The position numbers were made by a program, and so were the translations under genes. A stretch of DNA of 64,000 nt from Hymenobacter mucosus (lineage in GTDB: Bacteria; Bacteroidota; Bacteroidia; Cytophagales; Hymenobacteraceae): positions 1-64,000 of the forward strand of contig NZ_FZNS01000015.1 in assembly GCF_900188255.1 (NCBI RefSeq). Direction: 5' to 3'. Position 1 is the stretch's first letter; every line of letters begins with the position of its first letter. Below the pieces are notes generated by a model. It was not told the DNA's origin. It was given only the letters and a program-made list of their open reading frames with translations, and made no database searches. Shown here in pieces: positions 1-8,413 of the stretch.

Positions 1-82
1 CGCGGGCTGGAACGATAACTATCTGACCCGGCTCCTAACCTGCGCCCGCGAAAATAACCGAGCGGCTGCTCCCTAGATTTGA

Positions 83-295
83 TGCGTAAGCCCTGAGTTT
101 ACCGACCCGGCGTACCGGACGCCACTGGAACAACTAACCCACTGCTATGGGGTGCGCACGTTTGAGCGGGGGCTCAACTGGTTTGGCTTGCTTGGTCCCG
201 AACCCCAGTCGGCGGTACTGCACCGACCGGACCAGCAACTGCGGGCATCTCCGCAGCTGGCCCAGCTCTTTGATGTGCTGCAAGGGCCTGCGTAG
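83..295 (+). pseudogene. orphan C-terminal coding remnant
   Basis: An open frame of about 70 codons without a start codon runs from just after a TGA at 80-82 to a TAG at 293-295. It has a protein-like composition (TPLEQLTHCYG, FERGLNWFGLLG, LAQLFDVLQG). I do not recognise the family. It reads like the tail of a gene whose 5' part is missing or lies in another frame. The rest of 1-570 shows no convincing gene, only the repeats listed separately. Confidence is low because the stretch is short. Confidence 0.3.
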
Positions 296-320
296 GTCTT
301 GCTCGCCAGATGCGACTTTC

Positions 321-390
321 GGACCACCCTTTTAACCAAGGTCAGCACTGGTAGCCATGTAACATTTGGACCAAACTTTTAACCAAGGCC
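321..390. repeat. two imperfect 23-bp direct repeats
   Basis: Positions 321-343 and 368-390 share GGACCA, then CTTTTAACCAAGG, then a closing C, with about three mismatches, spaced 47 bp start to start. They lie in the non-coding stretch between the coding remnant and the dehydrogenase. Function is unknown; a regulator site or residue of an old duplication are both possible. Confidence 0.5.
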
Positions 391-538
391 GGCGGTGAAG
401 GATAGACGGGTGGTAAAGAATTGCTGGTCACGCATCGGTGCTACGACTTCGGTTTAAGGGTTTTTGTGGTTTGTCAACTTACCCATTCACCGTTGGATTA
501 CGGGGGGGCAAGGTAGGTAAATCCGGTGTCTGCCGCGC

Positions 539-572
539 GCTATGCACCGGATTAAGCTATGCACCGGATTAA
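539..572. repeat. perfect tandem duplication of 17 bp
   Basis: GCTATGCACCGGATTAA occurs twice without a gap (539-555, 556-572). The second copy abuts an ATG at 573 that opens the dehydrogenase frame but is unlikely to be the real start. It looks like a recent slippage or duplication upstream of the gene. Confidence 0.85.
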
Positions 573-770
573 ATGGACTCTATCAAGCGCCCTGCGAGGG
601 GTGGTAGCGGGAGCCAACGTTCAGCAAAAGGGCCCTCCGGCAAAGTGGTTAGTAGTCCAGCCGTCACGCGCGATATTTTCCACGGATTTGGGCGGTGGAG
701 GCAACTTAAGAACGCGATGGGAGTACTACTACTGACCAGTCATTCTTTCCACTTTTTAAAGCGTCTTCCC

Positions 771-1928
771 ATGTTAGCAATGGATTTCCGGGGCCCCAGA
801 AGGGTCCGCGCCGTTCAAAAACCCATGCCCGAAATTTTGCATCCCGAGGATGCGATTGTGAAGGTTTTGCGCACGTGCATTTGCGGGTCCGACCTGCACT
901 TGTACAACGGCAATGTGCCGGACACCCGCGTCGGCATGACGTTTGGCCATGAATTCATTGGGGAAATCGTGGAGATTGGCTCCGAGGTGACCGAGGTGAA
1001 AGTGGGCGACCGGGTGATGGTGCCGTTCAACATTGCCTGCGGGCGGTGTATCTGCTGCAAGCAGGGCATGTACGGCAACTGCTACGAATCTAATTCCGAG
1101 TCTACGGCCGGTGGCGGCTTTTTGGGGTATTCGCATACCGGGGGCGGCCACAACGGCGGCCAGGCCGAATACGCCCGGGTACCCTACGCCAATTTCGGCC
1201 CCACGGTGATTCCGGCGGGCATGGACCTCGACGACGCCGTGCTGCTCACCGACATCACGCCAACCGGCTACCAGGCCGCCGAAATGGCCGGCATTCAGCC
1301 CGGCGATACGGTGGTGGTGTTTGGCGCGGGGCCGGTGGGCATTATGGCGGCGCGGTGCTGCTGGCTGTTCGGCGCAGGCCGCGTCATCATCATCGACCAG
1401 TACGACTACCGGCTGGAATTTGCCAAGAATTTCGCCAAGTGCGAAGCCTACAACTTCCGGACCGACATGGACGACCCGGTCATGTTCCTGAAGAAAATCA
1501 CCGATTGGATTGGCCCCGATGCCTGCATCGATGCCGTGGGGGCCGAGGCCGAAGGCAACGTCATGCAAACCATCACCGGGCGCAAGTTGCTGCTCCAGGG
1601 CGGCTCGGCTACGGCGCTGCACTGGGCCATCAACGCGGTGCGGAAAGGCGGCGTAATTTCCATTGTGGGCGTGTACGGCCCGACCGACAACCTCATCCCC
1701 ATCGGCAACGTGCTCAACAAGGGCCTGACCATTCGGGCTAACCAGGCCTCGGTGAAGCGCCACCTGCCCCGCATGATTGACCACGTGATGAACGGCATCC
1801 TCAAGCCCAGCTTGTTAATAACCCACCGCATTCCCTTGGAGGAAGTCGCCGAAGGCTACCACATTTTTTCGGCTAGGCTTGACAATTGCATCAAGACGGT
1901 CCTCATCCCCCCCACTGCTAATCGCTAA
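771..1928 (+). CDS. zinc-dependent alcohol/formaldehyde-type dehydrogenase
   Basis: Medium-chain zinc alcohol dehydrogenase, about 386 aa, expected to oxidise an alcohol or aldehyde adduct with NAD in the cytosol. Visible signatures: the catalytic zinc ligands in TCICGSD and GHEFIGE, a structural-zinc Cys cluster CGRCICCKQGMYGNC, and a Rossmann motif VFGAGPVGIMAA followed by IIIDQYDYRLEFAK. The overall layout (GYSHTGGGHNGGQAEYARVP) is that of the glutathione-independent formaldehyde dehydrogenase-like subgroup. The frame is open back to 573, but the extra 66 residues look non-native; family alignment favours ATG 771 or 780. A small membrane-anchored gene follows after 10 nt and probably shares its transcript. 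Substrate cannot be read from sequence. Confidence 0.88.
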   Translation: MLAMDFRGPRRVRAVQKPMPEILHPEDAIVKVLRTCICGSDLHLYNGNVPDTRVGMTFGHEFIGEIVEIGSEVTEVKVGDRVMVPFNIACGRCICCKQGMYGNCYESNSESTAGGGFLGYSHTGGGHNGGQAEYARVPYANFGPTVIPAGMDLDDAVLLTDITPTGYQAAEMAGIQPGDTVVVFGAGPVGIMAARCCWLFGAGRVIIIDQYDYRLEFAKNFAKCEAYNFRTDMDDPVMFLKKITDWIGPDACIDAVGAEAEGNVMQTITGRKLLLQGGSATALHWAINAVRKGGVISIVGVYGPTDNLIPIGNVLNKGLTIRANQASVKRHLPRMIDHVMNGILKPSLLITHRIPLEEVAEGYHIFSARLDNCIKTVLIPPTANR

Positions 1929-1938
1929 GCCGCGCCTC

Positions 1939-2445
1939 ATGAAAAAGACCGCACAAGATTTTGCCCACATCCCCGGCTGGGGCATCGATGCCGACCCCAA
2001 AAACGACCCCACGTATCCAAACCGGCACCGCACCGGCGAGGAACACGACGGCCGCTCCTGGGAGCGGCCCACCCAACAGGTCCTCGACCGGGAAGTGCTG
2101 CACTCCATCGAGCGGCCCGATTACACGGCCGTGGTCGGCAACTCAGTGCCCCCTTCGGGCCTGAGCGGCATGATTCGGCGCTTCGCCTTCAAGTACAGCG
2201 AAAACAGCTACCTCCACTGGCTGCCCCTGGTAATGGCCGACAAGGTGAATGTGGTGGAAGGCCTGCTGGATGACCTAGCGCATGGCACGGTGCCCAACAT
2301 CTGGGCCGAGAAGGGGTACAACTCCGAATGGAAACACGACAAGAAGAGTCTTTTCATTAAGCTCGGTACCGTGGCCGCCCTGACGGCCGGCGTGGTGTAC
2401 TTAATGACCTCAAATAACAAGGGTTCAAAGCCAAAGCGGGGCTAG
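1939..2445 (+). CDS. small C-terminally anchored hypothetical protein
   Basis: Protein of 168 aa starting MKKTAQDFAHIPGWGID. The frame is open further upstream into the dehydrogenase, but the ATG at 1939, 10 nt after its stop, is the natural start. It is hydrophilic until a single hydrophobic segment near the C-terminus (GTVAALTAGVVYLM) followed by a short basic tail, suggesting a tail-anchored inner-membrane protein. I do not recognise the family. Tight spacing suggests co-transcription with the dehydrogenase, and a strong terminator follows. Confidence 0.75.
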   Translation: MKKTAQDFAHIPGWGIDADPKNDPTYPNRHRTGEEHDGRSWERPTQQVLDREVLHSIERPDYTAVVGNSVPPSGLSGMIRRFAFKYSENSYLHWLPLVMADKVNVVEGLLDDLAHGTVPNIWAEKGYNSEWKHDKKSLFIKLGTVAALTAGVVYLMTSNNKGSKPKRG

Positions 2446-2510
2446 CGCGTGGTCCGCTCGGGCGACCACCACAACCGAAACCGTGGATAGTAATCCTTGC
2501 GATTGGTGAG

Positions 2511-2552
2511 AAAACAGAAGCGCCAGCCCCAAAGGACCGGCGCTTCTGTTTT
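2511..2552. terminator. bidirectional intrinsic terminator
   Basis: Perfect 14-bp inverted repeat: AAAACAGAAGCGCC at 2511-2524 and its complement at 2539-2552, separated by 14 nt, with A-run and T-run at the two ends. It ends the dehydrogenase transcript. The stretch 2553-2782 that follows holds no gene I can support. Confidence 0.85.
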
Positions 2553-2782
2553 CATGAAGTCAGGTTTATCCGTTTAGTAAAACGAGGGTGGCTGTTGCAG
2601 AACTCTTGGCAATGACCTAAAAAGCCGACTAAGGGGGCGGCAAGCGAATGGAAAGGCCCAGGCAGGGCTCTTTTTGGCCTTCTTATAGCAGCGGGGGGAT
2701 AAAATTACTCTAAGCCTACTGCCTGTTGAAATAGGTGTCCATCAATCTTGGTCGTCACGCTACTGAGTAACAGTCGCTAGGT

Positions 2783-3164
2783 TCAGAAACTGCGTTCATA
2801 GCTGAGGGCTGGCAGAATGGGAAACAAACTCAGCTGATAAAGCCGCCGCTGCCCCTTTGTGAAATAGCTGTCGTTCTCGCCTGAGCTGTAGTAGATGTAG
2901 TACGGATTGTGCCGGCTGTAGGCATTATAGGCCCCCACCCGCCAGATTCGTTCCCCGTACTTGACGGACTTGGTAAAGGTGGCGCCCAGGTCCAGGCGGT
3001 GGTAGGCCCGCAGCCGGTAGCTGTTTTTGTCGCCGTACACCTCGGCTTCGGGGTAGAGGTAACGGTCCGATGGGGCCCCGGCGATGAGGCCGTAGCTCTG
3101 GTCGATGACCTGGTAGTTGCCCTGGGCCAGCGTTAAGGCATTGCCAGTCCCATAGGTCCACGTT
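2783..3164 (-). pseudogene. C-terminal fragment of a TonB-dependent receptor
   Basis: About 126 codons read like the end of an outer-membrane TonB-dependent receptor barrel: WTYGTGNALTLAQGNYQ, then RAYHRLDLGATFTKS, RVGAYNAYSRHNPYYIYY, and a last strand ending in a terminal Phe (LSYERSF), as such barrels do. The frame is open upstream but stops being receptor-like exactly where the inverted-repeat element begins at 3165, so the plug and most of the barrel are missing. It is a remnant, not a functional receptor. Confidence 0.75.
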
Positions 3165-3437
3165 GGGTGTTGTTAAACAAATAGGGGAAAACCTCCGACC
3201 CAGGCGCACAGCTATCTGGTTTTCATGATTAGTATTCTGTTTGACAGTGTGTTACCCGGTATGTGACCAAAACGACAGTGTTAATGTTCGTTTTCGCTCG
3301 TCTTTTCCGATTGGGTTAAGGAGCGTGTAAAACTATCATCCCTCGCTACTCTTACGGCGCATTTGAACCTTATCACTAGCAGTCAAGCTAATTGGCATCC
3401 GAGTCGGAGGTTTTCCCCTGTTTGTTTAACAACACCC
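3165..3437. mobile_element. MITE-like element with 35-bp terminal inverted repeats
   Basis: Left end 3165-3199 and right end 3403-3437 are inverted repeats matching at 34 of 35 positions; each outer tip reads GGGTGTTGTTAAACAAA inward. The 203-bp interior has no transposase frame. No flanking target duplication is visible. The left end truncates a TonB receptor and the right end supplies the last codons of the small gene at 3388-3603. It is best described as a non-autonomous element or the two ends of a collapsed insertion sequence. Confidence 0.75.
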
Positions 3438-3603
3438 CTTCTACCGGGGCAATGCGCTGCTGATAAGCATCCTCGCGAGCCTGCGCCTTGGCAGCGGCTA
3501 CGGCGCGCATATGCGCGAGACGGTCAGCGGGAATGCGGCGGGCGGGGCGGTACGTGCGTTTGGCTTTCATTGGGGCAGTTGGGGAAAAATGAGTGGTGGA
3601 CAT
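3388..3603 (-). CDS. small basic hypothetical protein, 3' end rewritten by the MITE
   Basis: 71 aa, starting MSTTHFSPTAPMKAKRTYR, rich in Arg, Lys and Ala (KAKRTYRPARRIPADRLAHM). It begins 6 nt after the stop of a 45-codon gene, so the two form a mini-operon. Its final residues (GVLLNKQGKTSDSDAN) are encoded by the right inverted repeat of the element ending at 3437, so the original C-terminus has been replaced. No family recognised. Confidence 0.55.
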   Translation of the reverse strand: MSTTHFSPTAPMKAKRTYRPARRIPADRLAHMRAVAAAKAQAREDAYQQRIAPVEGVLLNKQGKTSDSDAN

Positions 3604-3609
3604 ATCGGA

Positions 3610-3747
3610 TTAGAACCAAGGGTCAGCCTCCCACGCCGCTAGCTCGTCGGCCGTGAGTGTCGCGGGCTGCTGCAACTCCTCATCAGCGGGGTCATAGCAG
3701 TCAGCTAATACCTCGCCGGGCGCAAGCTCAAAAGCGTCGTGATGCAT
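3610..3747 (-). CDS. 45-aa acidic hypothetical protein
   Basis: Short frame encoding MHHDAFELAPGEVLADCYD then a Glu/Asp-rich tail ending WEADPWF. It is acidic where its downstream neighbour is basic. Support comes from position: its start codon lies 63 nt from the conserved TTGCATTTTATACAA element, the same spacing seen at two other operons here, and the next gene starts 6 nt after its stop. Function unknown. Confidence 0.5.
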   Translation of the reverse strand: MHHDAFELAPGEVLADCYDPADEELQQPATLTADELAAWEADPWF

Positions 3748-3809
3748 GGTTTAGGGGTGATTTTGAGTTCGTTTCCCATACTTACAAAACATCATTACCA
3801 CCAATTTAT

Positions 3810-3850
3810 TTGCATTTTATACAATTATTATTTGTATTAAATACATTATT
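3810..3850 (-). promoter_or_regulatory. shared operator/promoter element, copy 1
   Basis: TTGCATTTTATACAA at 3810-3824 with an imperfect inverted half (TTTGTATTAAAT) from 3831. The same element occurs at 9628 and 20512, each time 63-65 nt upstream of a minus-strand start codon; here it serves the 45-aa gene starting at 3747. Probably the promoter region with a repressor-binding dyad of a plasmid regulator. Confidence 0.6.
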
Positions 3851-3984
3851 TTGTCCGTGTGAAAGTGCCAATGCTAGTCGAGTGAGCCAGTAGCATTGCG
3901 CTGCTGCCAGACCTTTTTTTTCCATTGCCCCCTGCTGTTTGAGGTGTATGGCCTGTGCAGCGAAATGGACAAGGCATCCAGAGG

Positions 3985-4356
3985 ATGGAAGCCTATTCTG
4001 CTGGCCATTGCCGCTATGTTAGCTTCGCACCTGACAATACCTTATCCGATTCTTTCCTAGACAGCATGAGTCCTGACCCCTATAAGCAGAGCTTAACCGA
4101 TGCCGCCGCTAGGCTGGTACATATTCGGGAGCTACTATTCGACGCTACTTTTCAGGTCGCCATCGCCAACGAATTGAGAGACTGGTCGGACACCGTGGAG
4201 GTGGGAGAAGTCCACACCATCTCGAAAGAGCTATTGGAAAGCTGCAGCGACCCAAATGTTCAACTGCTGACCAAGCTGCTTACCAATGTGGAGAGAACCT
4301 GCGACTCACTGCTGAATCTCAATAGCCTGGAGTTGGAAGAGGAAGACCCTGACTAA
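3985..4356 (+). CDS. hypothetical protein
   Basis: About 123 aa. ATG 3985 is chosen because the only earlier in-frame start is a GTG at 3955; ATG 4066 (MSPDPYKQSLTD) is also possible and would give 96 aa. The C-terminal half is predicted helical and very acidic (LNSLELEEEDPD). No family recognised. It sits alone between divergent minus-strand genes and the glycosylase-like gene; 4357-4517 is AT-rich with no gene. Confidence 0.5.
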   Translation: MEAYSAGHCRYVSFAPDNTLSDSFLDSMSPDPYKQSLTDAAARLVHIRELLFDATFQVAIANELRDWSDTVEVGEVHTISKELLESCSDPNVQLLTKLLTNVERTCDSLLNLNSLELEEEDPD

Positions 4357-4517
4357 GGATGCGCTAACTATTCTCAGCGAGGTGCCGCAAGCGAAATCGT
4401 TAGTCTTTATTATTGCTATTACAGCAATTTAAAAATTTATAATTACTACTAATACAACTACTTATCCCATTTTTAAAATGCTTGCAATTCGTTAGGAGCG
4501 GATGAATTCGCGGTGTA

Positions 4518-5573
4518 ATGTTGTGGCATCTATTACCAATCAGCCCAGTGTTACGCATGCTCTCTTCCCACCAAATCGAGACTTTAAAAGCCGGCAAAGC
4601 GGCCCATCTACCGGCCAGCCGTGTCATCATCGAGGCTGAATTGCCTTCATCGACTTATACCAACTTTCTGTACGACGAGTGCTGGCTCACGGACCAGGCC
4701 TCGCTGCCCGAGCTGCTAGAAGGCCTACGCGTAGCGGGGTCACCTGAGCTGGGAGGATTCATCTGTCATTACTATCACACTGCACTGGCAGGGCGGCTGC
4801 CGCAAACCCGTTACCTCATTGAGCAGCGGGTGCCTTTTGCCGCTGAGTTCAGCGAGTACCTATTGGCCGCCGACCGCCGCAACTATAGCCGGCCGAAGGA
4901 ATGGCTTCAGTACCTGACGCAGCAGATTCACGAGGCTCAGCCCGAAGACATCAACTACTTCTTCACGGAGATAGCCGCCACGCTTCAGCATCACCTGGTG
5001 GTGCGGACAGAAACCAAAATCTTCCGCATCACGGAGCTTGAGTTTTACTATCACAGCCGAAACCACCCCGACCCTTACGTACACAGAGACGCGGAACAGC
5101 TAAAGCCTCTGCACTGGTATTTCAACAAGGCTACCAGTCTAGACCTTACGTTTGGCGACCGGGACAGCAACAGCTTTGGTGGCATTCTGCTGCGTGGGCT
5201 TCAATTGCTGAGCATTGCCCCTTCTGACGAGGTAACGCCTTCCTACCCCTACATCATGGGCCCGCAGCTCCTGACCAGAGCGCTGGTGGCCAGTTGGGGC
5301 AGCGCGCTGAACGGCGCGACGTACCTTTCCCTGGAGGAGAATCCTACCCCGACGGAAGCACCGCCTGCGGCCTGGCGCACGGCCCGCGTAGGGCTAACCT
5401 TTCGGCCTGACGAAGAAGACACAGTGCTTCCCTACGTGACGCGGCCTTACCGCTTTCTGGCCGATGAAGGCTACTTATCTCGCCTCAAGAACAAGGAAAG
5501 TATCTGCAAGCAGCAGCGCATGGATGCTGACACAGTGCGCCGCATCCTGGGCTATAAGCCAGGCTGGCTATGA
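4518..5573 (+). CDS. 3-methyladenine glycosylase (AAG)-like protein
   Basis: 351 aa (ATG 4518; ATG 4557 is an alternative start). The middle region reads RITELEFYYHSRNHPDPYVHRD, then LDLTFGDRD, GGILLRGLQ and GPQLLTRAL. This resembles, in order, the ITEVEAY, YGM, VLLRALEP and GP-L segments of alkyladenine DNA glycosylases, including a Glu at the catalytic position. The similarity is from memory and weak outside these motifs, so an enzyme of this fold with another role is possible. Its stop overlaps the start of the downstream arginine-deiminase-like gene by 4 nt, indicating translational coupling. Confidence 0.45.
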   Translation: MLWHLLPISPVLRMLSSHQIETLKAGKAAHLPASRVIIEAELPSSTYTNFLYDECWLTDQASLPELLEGLRVAGSPELGGFICHYYHTALAGRLPQTRYLIEQRVPFAAEFSEYLLAADRRNYSRPKEWLQYLTQQIHEAQPEDINYFFTEIAATLQHHLVVRTETKIFRITELEFYYHSRNHPDPYVHRDAEQLKPLHWYFNKATSLDLTFGDRDSNSFGGILLRGLQLLSIAPSDEVTPSYPYIMGPQLLTRALVASWGSALNGATYLSLEENPTPTEAPPAAWRTARVGLTFRPDEEDTVLPYVTRPYRFLADEGYLSRLKNKESICKQQRMDADTVRRILGYKPGWL

Positions 5574-6406
5574 TTGCGGCCAGCCCAGTTGCCCGCTTCT
5601 ACCTGGCCGATACCCTCGCCCAGCGGCACCCCGCTACCGCGAAGGCCCTCATTGATGCGCTGCTTAAAAGTGGGGCGACAGTCGCTACCCTGCCCGGAAC
5701 CCGGGATATCTGGGCACGGGATTTTATGCCCGTGCTCACTGCCCGCGGCCATTTGATGCAGTTTCGCTACTTCCCGGATTATCTGCGTCCTAAGCGGTGG
5801 CATACAACCATCACCGATGGCGCTACGGTAGTACACCAGCTGGGCCTGCCGTTCCAGCGTAGCCCGCTTATAGTCGACGGTGGCAACGTGGTCAGCCAGT
5901 TCGGCCGGGTACTTATGTCGGACAAAGTGTTGTGCGAAAATCCCACGGTGCCCCGCTCCCACCTGCTGCGCATGCTGGCCGATGCCTTGGAAGTAGATCG
6001 GATTGACTTGATACCGGCTCACCCCGACGACTTCACCGGCCACGCAGACGGATTAGTGCAATTGCTCGATGAGCGAACGGCCCTAATCAACGACTGCCGC
6101 CGGCATGAGCCCATCATCTGGCAGCACCTGCAGAAGGCGCTACGACGCGCCGGCTTCGACTGTGTACCCTTGCCCTACAATCCCTACCAAAACGCCAATT
6201 ACACGTCGGCAGTGGGCGAGTACATCAACTTCCTGAGTGTAGGAAAGACGTTGATTATTCCTATCTACCACCAAGCAGAGGATGAGTTAGTCATGCGCCG
6301 CCTGCAGGAACTTTACACCGACTTTGAAATAATCCCGCTCGATGGCAGAGCGGTGGCCAAGCAAGGCGGAGTATTTCACTGCGTGACGTGGGATAATCCC
6401 ATGTAG
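5570..6406 (+). CDS. peptidyl-arginine/agmatine deiminase family protein
   Basis: 278 aa of the guanidino-group-modifying superfamily (agmatine deiminase / Porphyromonas-type PAD). Motifs seen in order: TRDIWARDFMP, VDGGNVV, the His-x-Asp pair in TGHADGLVQLLDE, NANYTSAVGEYINFL, and a catalytic Cys in GGVFHCVTWD near the C-terminus. Active-site residues appear intact. It is shorter than typical agmatine deiminases (about 350 aa) and lacks a secretion signal, so it should act in the cytosol. Its start overlaps the previous gene's stop (ATGA). The reaction is probably hydrolysis of a guanidino group; the substrate is unknown. Confidence 0.78.
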   Translation: MIAASPVARFYLADTLAQRHPATAKALIDALLKSGATVATLPGTRDIWARDFMPVLTARGHLMQFRYFPDYLRPKRWHTTITDGATVVHQLGLPFQRSPLIVDGGNVVSQFGRVLMSDKVLCENPTVPRSHLLRMLADALEVDRIDLIPAHPDDFTGHADGLVQLLDERTALINDCRRHEPIIWQHLQKALRRAGFDCVPLPYNPYQNANYTSAVGEYINFLSVGKTLIIPIYHQAEDELVMRRLQELYTDFEIIPLDGRAVAKQGGVFHCVTWDNPM

Positions 6407-6439
6407 CTGACGATTTTCAATTTCTGTTTCTGCGCTGGC

Positions 6440-6886
6440 TTATACTGTAGTAGTTGGCGGAGCGAGCTTATTCAGTAATGATAGGTAAGAAGGTCTGCCT
6501 GGAAGACGTCTTAGCTTAGCGGCAACAATCGCCTCCCGAACCTCACGACGAGTGTAGGATTTACTCTGTTGCAAACCCGTAGCAGCGCAGAACGCAGCAA
6601 AACAGGCCGCATCCAAGCTTAGCTGCTGCACTGCATCGTTAGAGTTTAACATATCTCCCTCCCGTTCTTGATATGCATTATCCAATTGCCGGAGAGCAGC
6701 GAAAGCGGCAGGTAAATGGTCATTGCGATGAGCTTCAGCGTATTGATTGCGAAAACGAATCGCATAGAAAGGCCAAAGATTCCCCCCCTCACCAATCTTG
6801 GCCACGGCACAGGCACCAATTTGATGAACAACTCTAACTGAGTAGCCAATGAGTCGGTACTTGGTGAAGGCAAACCTATTCTTCAT
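6440..6886 (-). CDS. hypothetical protein
   Basis: 148 aa, starting MKNRFAFTKYRLIGYSV; Ala/Arg-rich with no signal peptide or membrane segment. It converges on the deiminase gene and diverges from the 97-aa gene at 6928 with only 41 nt between starts, so a bidirectional promoter lies there. No family recognised. Confidence 0.55.
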   Translation of the reverse strand: MKNRFAFTKYRLIGYSVRVVHQIGACAVAKIGEGGNLWPFYAIRFRNQYAEAHRNDHLPAAFAALRQLDNAYQEREGDMLNSNDAVQQLSLDAACFAAFCAATGLQQSKSYTRREVREAIVAAKLRRLPGRPSYLSLLNKLAPPTTTV

Positions 6887-6927
6887 ATTGAGTTAGAACG
6901 ACTGCGAGGTCACTTCGAGAAACAGAA

Positions 6928-7221
6928 ATGGCATTTGACAAGGAAGGATTCCGCGAATGGTTGAGCACATTTTCTTATAAGTCTGCTCCTGAACAATACC
7001 CCTATTATTTACAGATACTTGAGGACCAGTACCAGTGGGATACAGACAGCTTATCTCTAGAGGAATTCGCAGTTGCAGACGCAAGATTATCTCAAGAGAT
7101 TGATAGCCGAAAACAGGCCGGAGTGTACGATAAAAAAGACACAAACAATCTCGCTAGCTACCTATCTGCCTTCCGCAGCTATAGAGAATACCTGCTCCAG
7201 CGCGACAAGCAAAATGCTTAA
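6928..7221 (+). CDS. small hypothetical protein
   Basis: 97 aa, starting MAFDKEGFREWLSTF; charged and probably all-helical (FREWLSTFSYKSAPEQYPYYLQIL, then LSAFRSYREYLLQRDKQ). The N-terminal stretch resembles the short SAM-like modules found before tyrosine recombinases and nucleases, but no catalytic part follows. Divergent from the 148-aa gene. Function unknown. Confidence 0.55.
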   Translation: MAFDKEGFREWLSTFSYKSAPEQYPYYLQILEDQYQWDTDSLSLEEFAVADARLSQEIDSRKQAGVYDKKDTNNLASYLSAFRSYREYLLQRDKQNA

Positions 7222-7262
7222 TGGCAGCGAAGACCGTCATTTTGGTCTAATTAAGGGAAAGC

Positions 7263-7619
7263 TCACTTTTTTTTGAGTTTTCGTGGCTGCTCGTTTTTCA
7301 TAATAGAGCCTTCTCTTTCAACTGGTTCAGCCGAAGCTCCCGCTTCTTCAGTTGCTTCCGCCGGCCGGTTCTGATACTCGTCGCGGATGAGGTCGATAAG
7401 CTGCTGCTCGGGCACTCTTAGCAGCGCAGCCAGCGCCAGCAGCTCCTTTATGGTCAAGGTTTCGGGTTCCTTGATGCGGCGCTGAGCCGTGCGGTGGTTG
7501 ATATCTAGCCCCTCCGTGAGCTGCATAATCTTGGTACCTGTCTGCAGCAGCAGTTCGGCGAGAGTACTGGCCGTAACAGTGGCAGCCCGCGCCTGGATGG
7601 AAATGAGGTGACGTGTCAT
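7263..7619 (-). CDS. XRE-like helix-turn-helix protein
   Basis: 118 aa from ATG 7619 (an earlier in-frame TTG at 7625 is less likely). Residues about 15-75 look like a small helix-turn-helix fold: TLAELLLQTGTKIMQLTEGLDINHRTAQRRIKEPETLTIKELLALAALL. A charged tail with KNEQPRKLKKK follows. It is the last gene of a short minus-strand run and starts 8 nt after the preceding stop. A candidate regulator for the accessory operons, though nothing links it to a specific site. Confidence 0.55.
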   Translation of the reverse strand: MTRHLISIQARAATVTASTLAELLLQTGTKIMQLTEGLDINHRTAQRRIKEPETLTIKELLALAALLRVPEQQLIDLIRDEYQNRPAEATEEAGASAEPVEREGSIMKNEQPRKLKKK

Positions 7620-7627
7620 GAGCAAGG

Positions 7628-8080
7628 CTACTTTCTGCTGGGAAGGGGAAGCAAAGGATTTTTAATGGCTCGGAATGAGCGTTGGGGCGGCTCGCCGGCC
7701 CGCACCTGGGTCAGTAGCGCTTCTACCTGCTTCGGTTCGAGTGGCTCGCGCATGGGGCCAATGAAGGTGAATCCTCCGAATATGCTCTCGTCGCCGTGCA
7801 CGAAGCGTAGCAGGTAGTAGCGGTCGTCATACGGCGCAGCGTATCGCACCAGCATTACCAGCGCCGGCGGAGCAATGGCGTACTGCTCACAGAGCTTACC
7901 GGCCAGGTCTACGACGCCTAACGCAATACGGTCCCAAAAGAACTGGGGCAGGTCAAGGGCAATGGCCCACCCGTGGGCCGGGTGAACCAGCACCTCACAC
8001 CGGGCCGATTGGGCCTGGTCATCAAAGAAATAGAAGGGCTCGGCTTGTTGAATACCGGGGATGCGAAGCAGGCTTTCCAA
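7628..8080 (-). CDS. hypothetical protein without an ATG start
   Basis: About 150 aa, starting at TTG 8080; no ATG exists in frame before the upstream stop near 8119. Reading upstream of TTG adds ARHNACILTPDPVL, which looks plausible as protein, so an unusual start or an upstream frameshift may exist. The body (FYFFDDQAQSARCEVLVHPAHGWAIALDLPQFFW, IFGGFTFIGPMREPLEPKQ in short pieces) is aromatic-rich and soluble. No family recognised. It lies between the helix-turn-helix gene and the 8141 gene in the same direction. Confidence 0.5.
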   Translation of the reverse strand: MESLLRIPGIQQAEPFYFFDDQAQSARCEVLVHPAHGWAIALDLPQFFWDRIALGVVDLAGKLCEQYAIAPPALVMLVRYAAPYDDRYYLLRFVHGDESIFGGFTFIGPMREPLEPKQVEALLTQVRAGEPPQRSFRAIKNPLLPLPSRK

Positions 8081-8140
8081 TAGTACGGGGTCAGGAGTGA
8101 GAATGCAGGCGTTGTGCCTGGCTTACGTACAGGCGCGCCG

Positions 8141-8413
8141 TTAGTAGCAACAGAGCGGGAAAGCCGGACGGCCGACCTGCGCTTTCTCGCGGAGTAGTAT
8201 CGCGTCCTCCCACCGCTCACTCTCCAGCAATGCCAGCGCGGCCCACCGGCAGACCTGCCTGGCATCCGACGCGGCAGCCATCAGCTGGCCGGCCTTCTGT
8301 CGGCGTTCGGCAGAAAAGGCCGGGTGCTTGAGTACAAGCGCCAGCCAAGCCCGGGCCTCTTTTAGCGGTAGCGGGTCAGTTGTAAAGTGGTCAATGGGAA
8401 CGGAAACAGCCAT
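8141..8413 (-). CDS. small helical hypothetical protein
   Basis: 90 aa from ATG 8413 (ATG 8428 adds five residues). Predicted all-helical with repeated Ala/Leu/Glu (KEARAWLALVLKHPAF, CRWAALALLESERWEDAI), resembling a degenerate TPR/HEAT-type helical pair. A partial copy of the shared element (TTGCACTTATTGCGA) lies at 8445-8459. Function unknown. Confidence 0.5.
   Translation of the reverse strand: MAVSVPIDHFTTDPLPLKEARAWLALVLKHPAFSAERRQKAGQLMAAASDARQVCRWAALALLESERWEDAILLREKAQVGRPAFPLCCY

Noticed and set aside
573..770. 66-residue N-terminal extension of the dehydrogenase
   Set aside because: Begins inside a tandem duplication and has no counterpart in the family; start at 771 or 780 restores the normal length.
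774..1784. Long open frame antisense to the alcohol dehydrogenase
   Set aside because: Low-complexity His/Ala/Gly/Val composition typical of the reverse of a GC-rich gene; the plus-strand gene has all family motifs.
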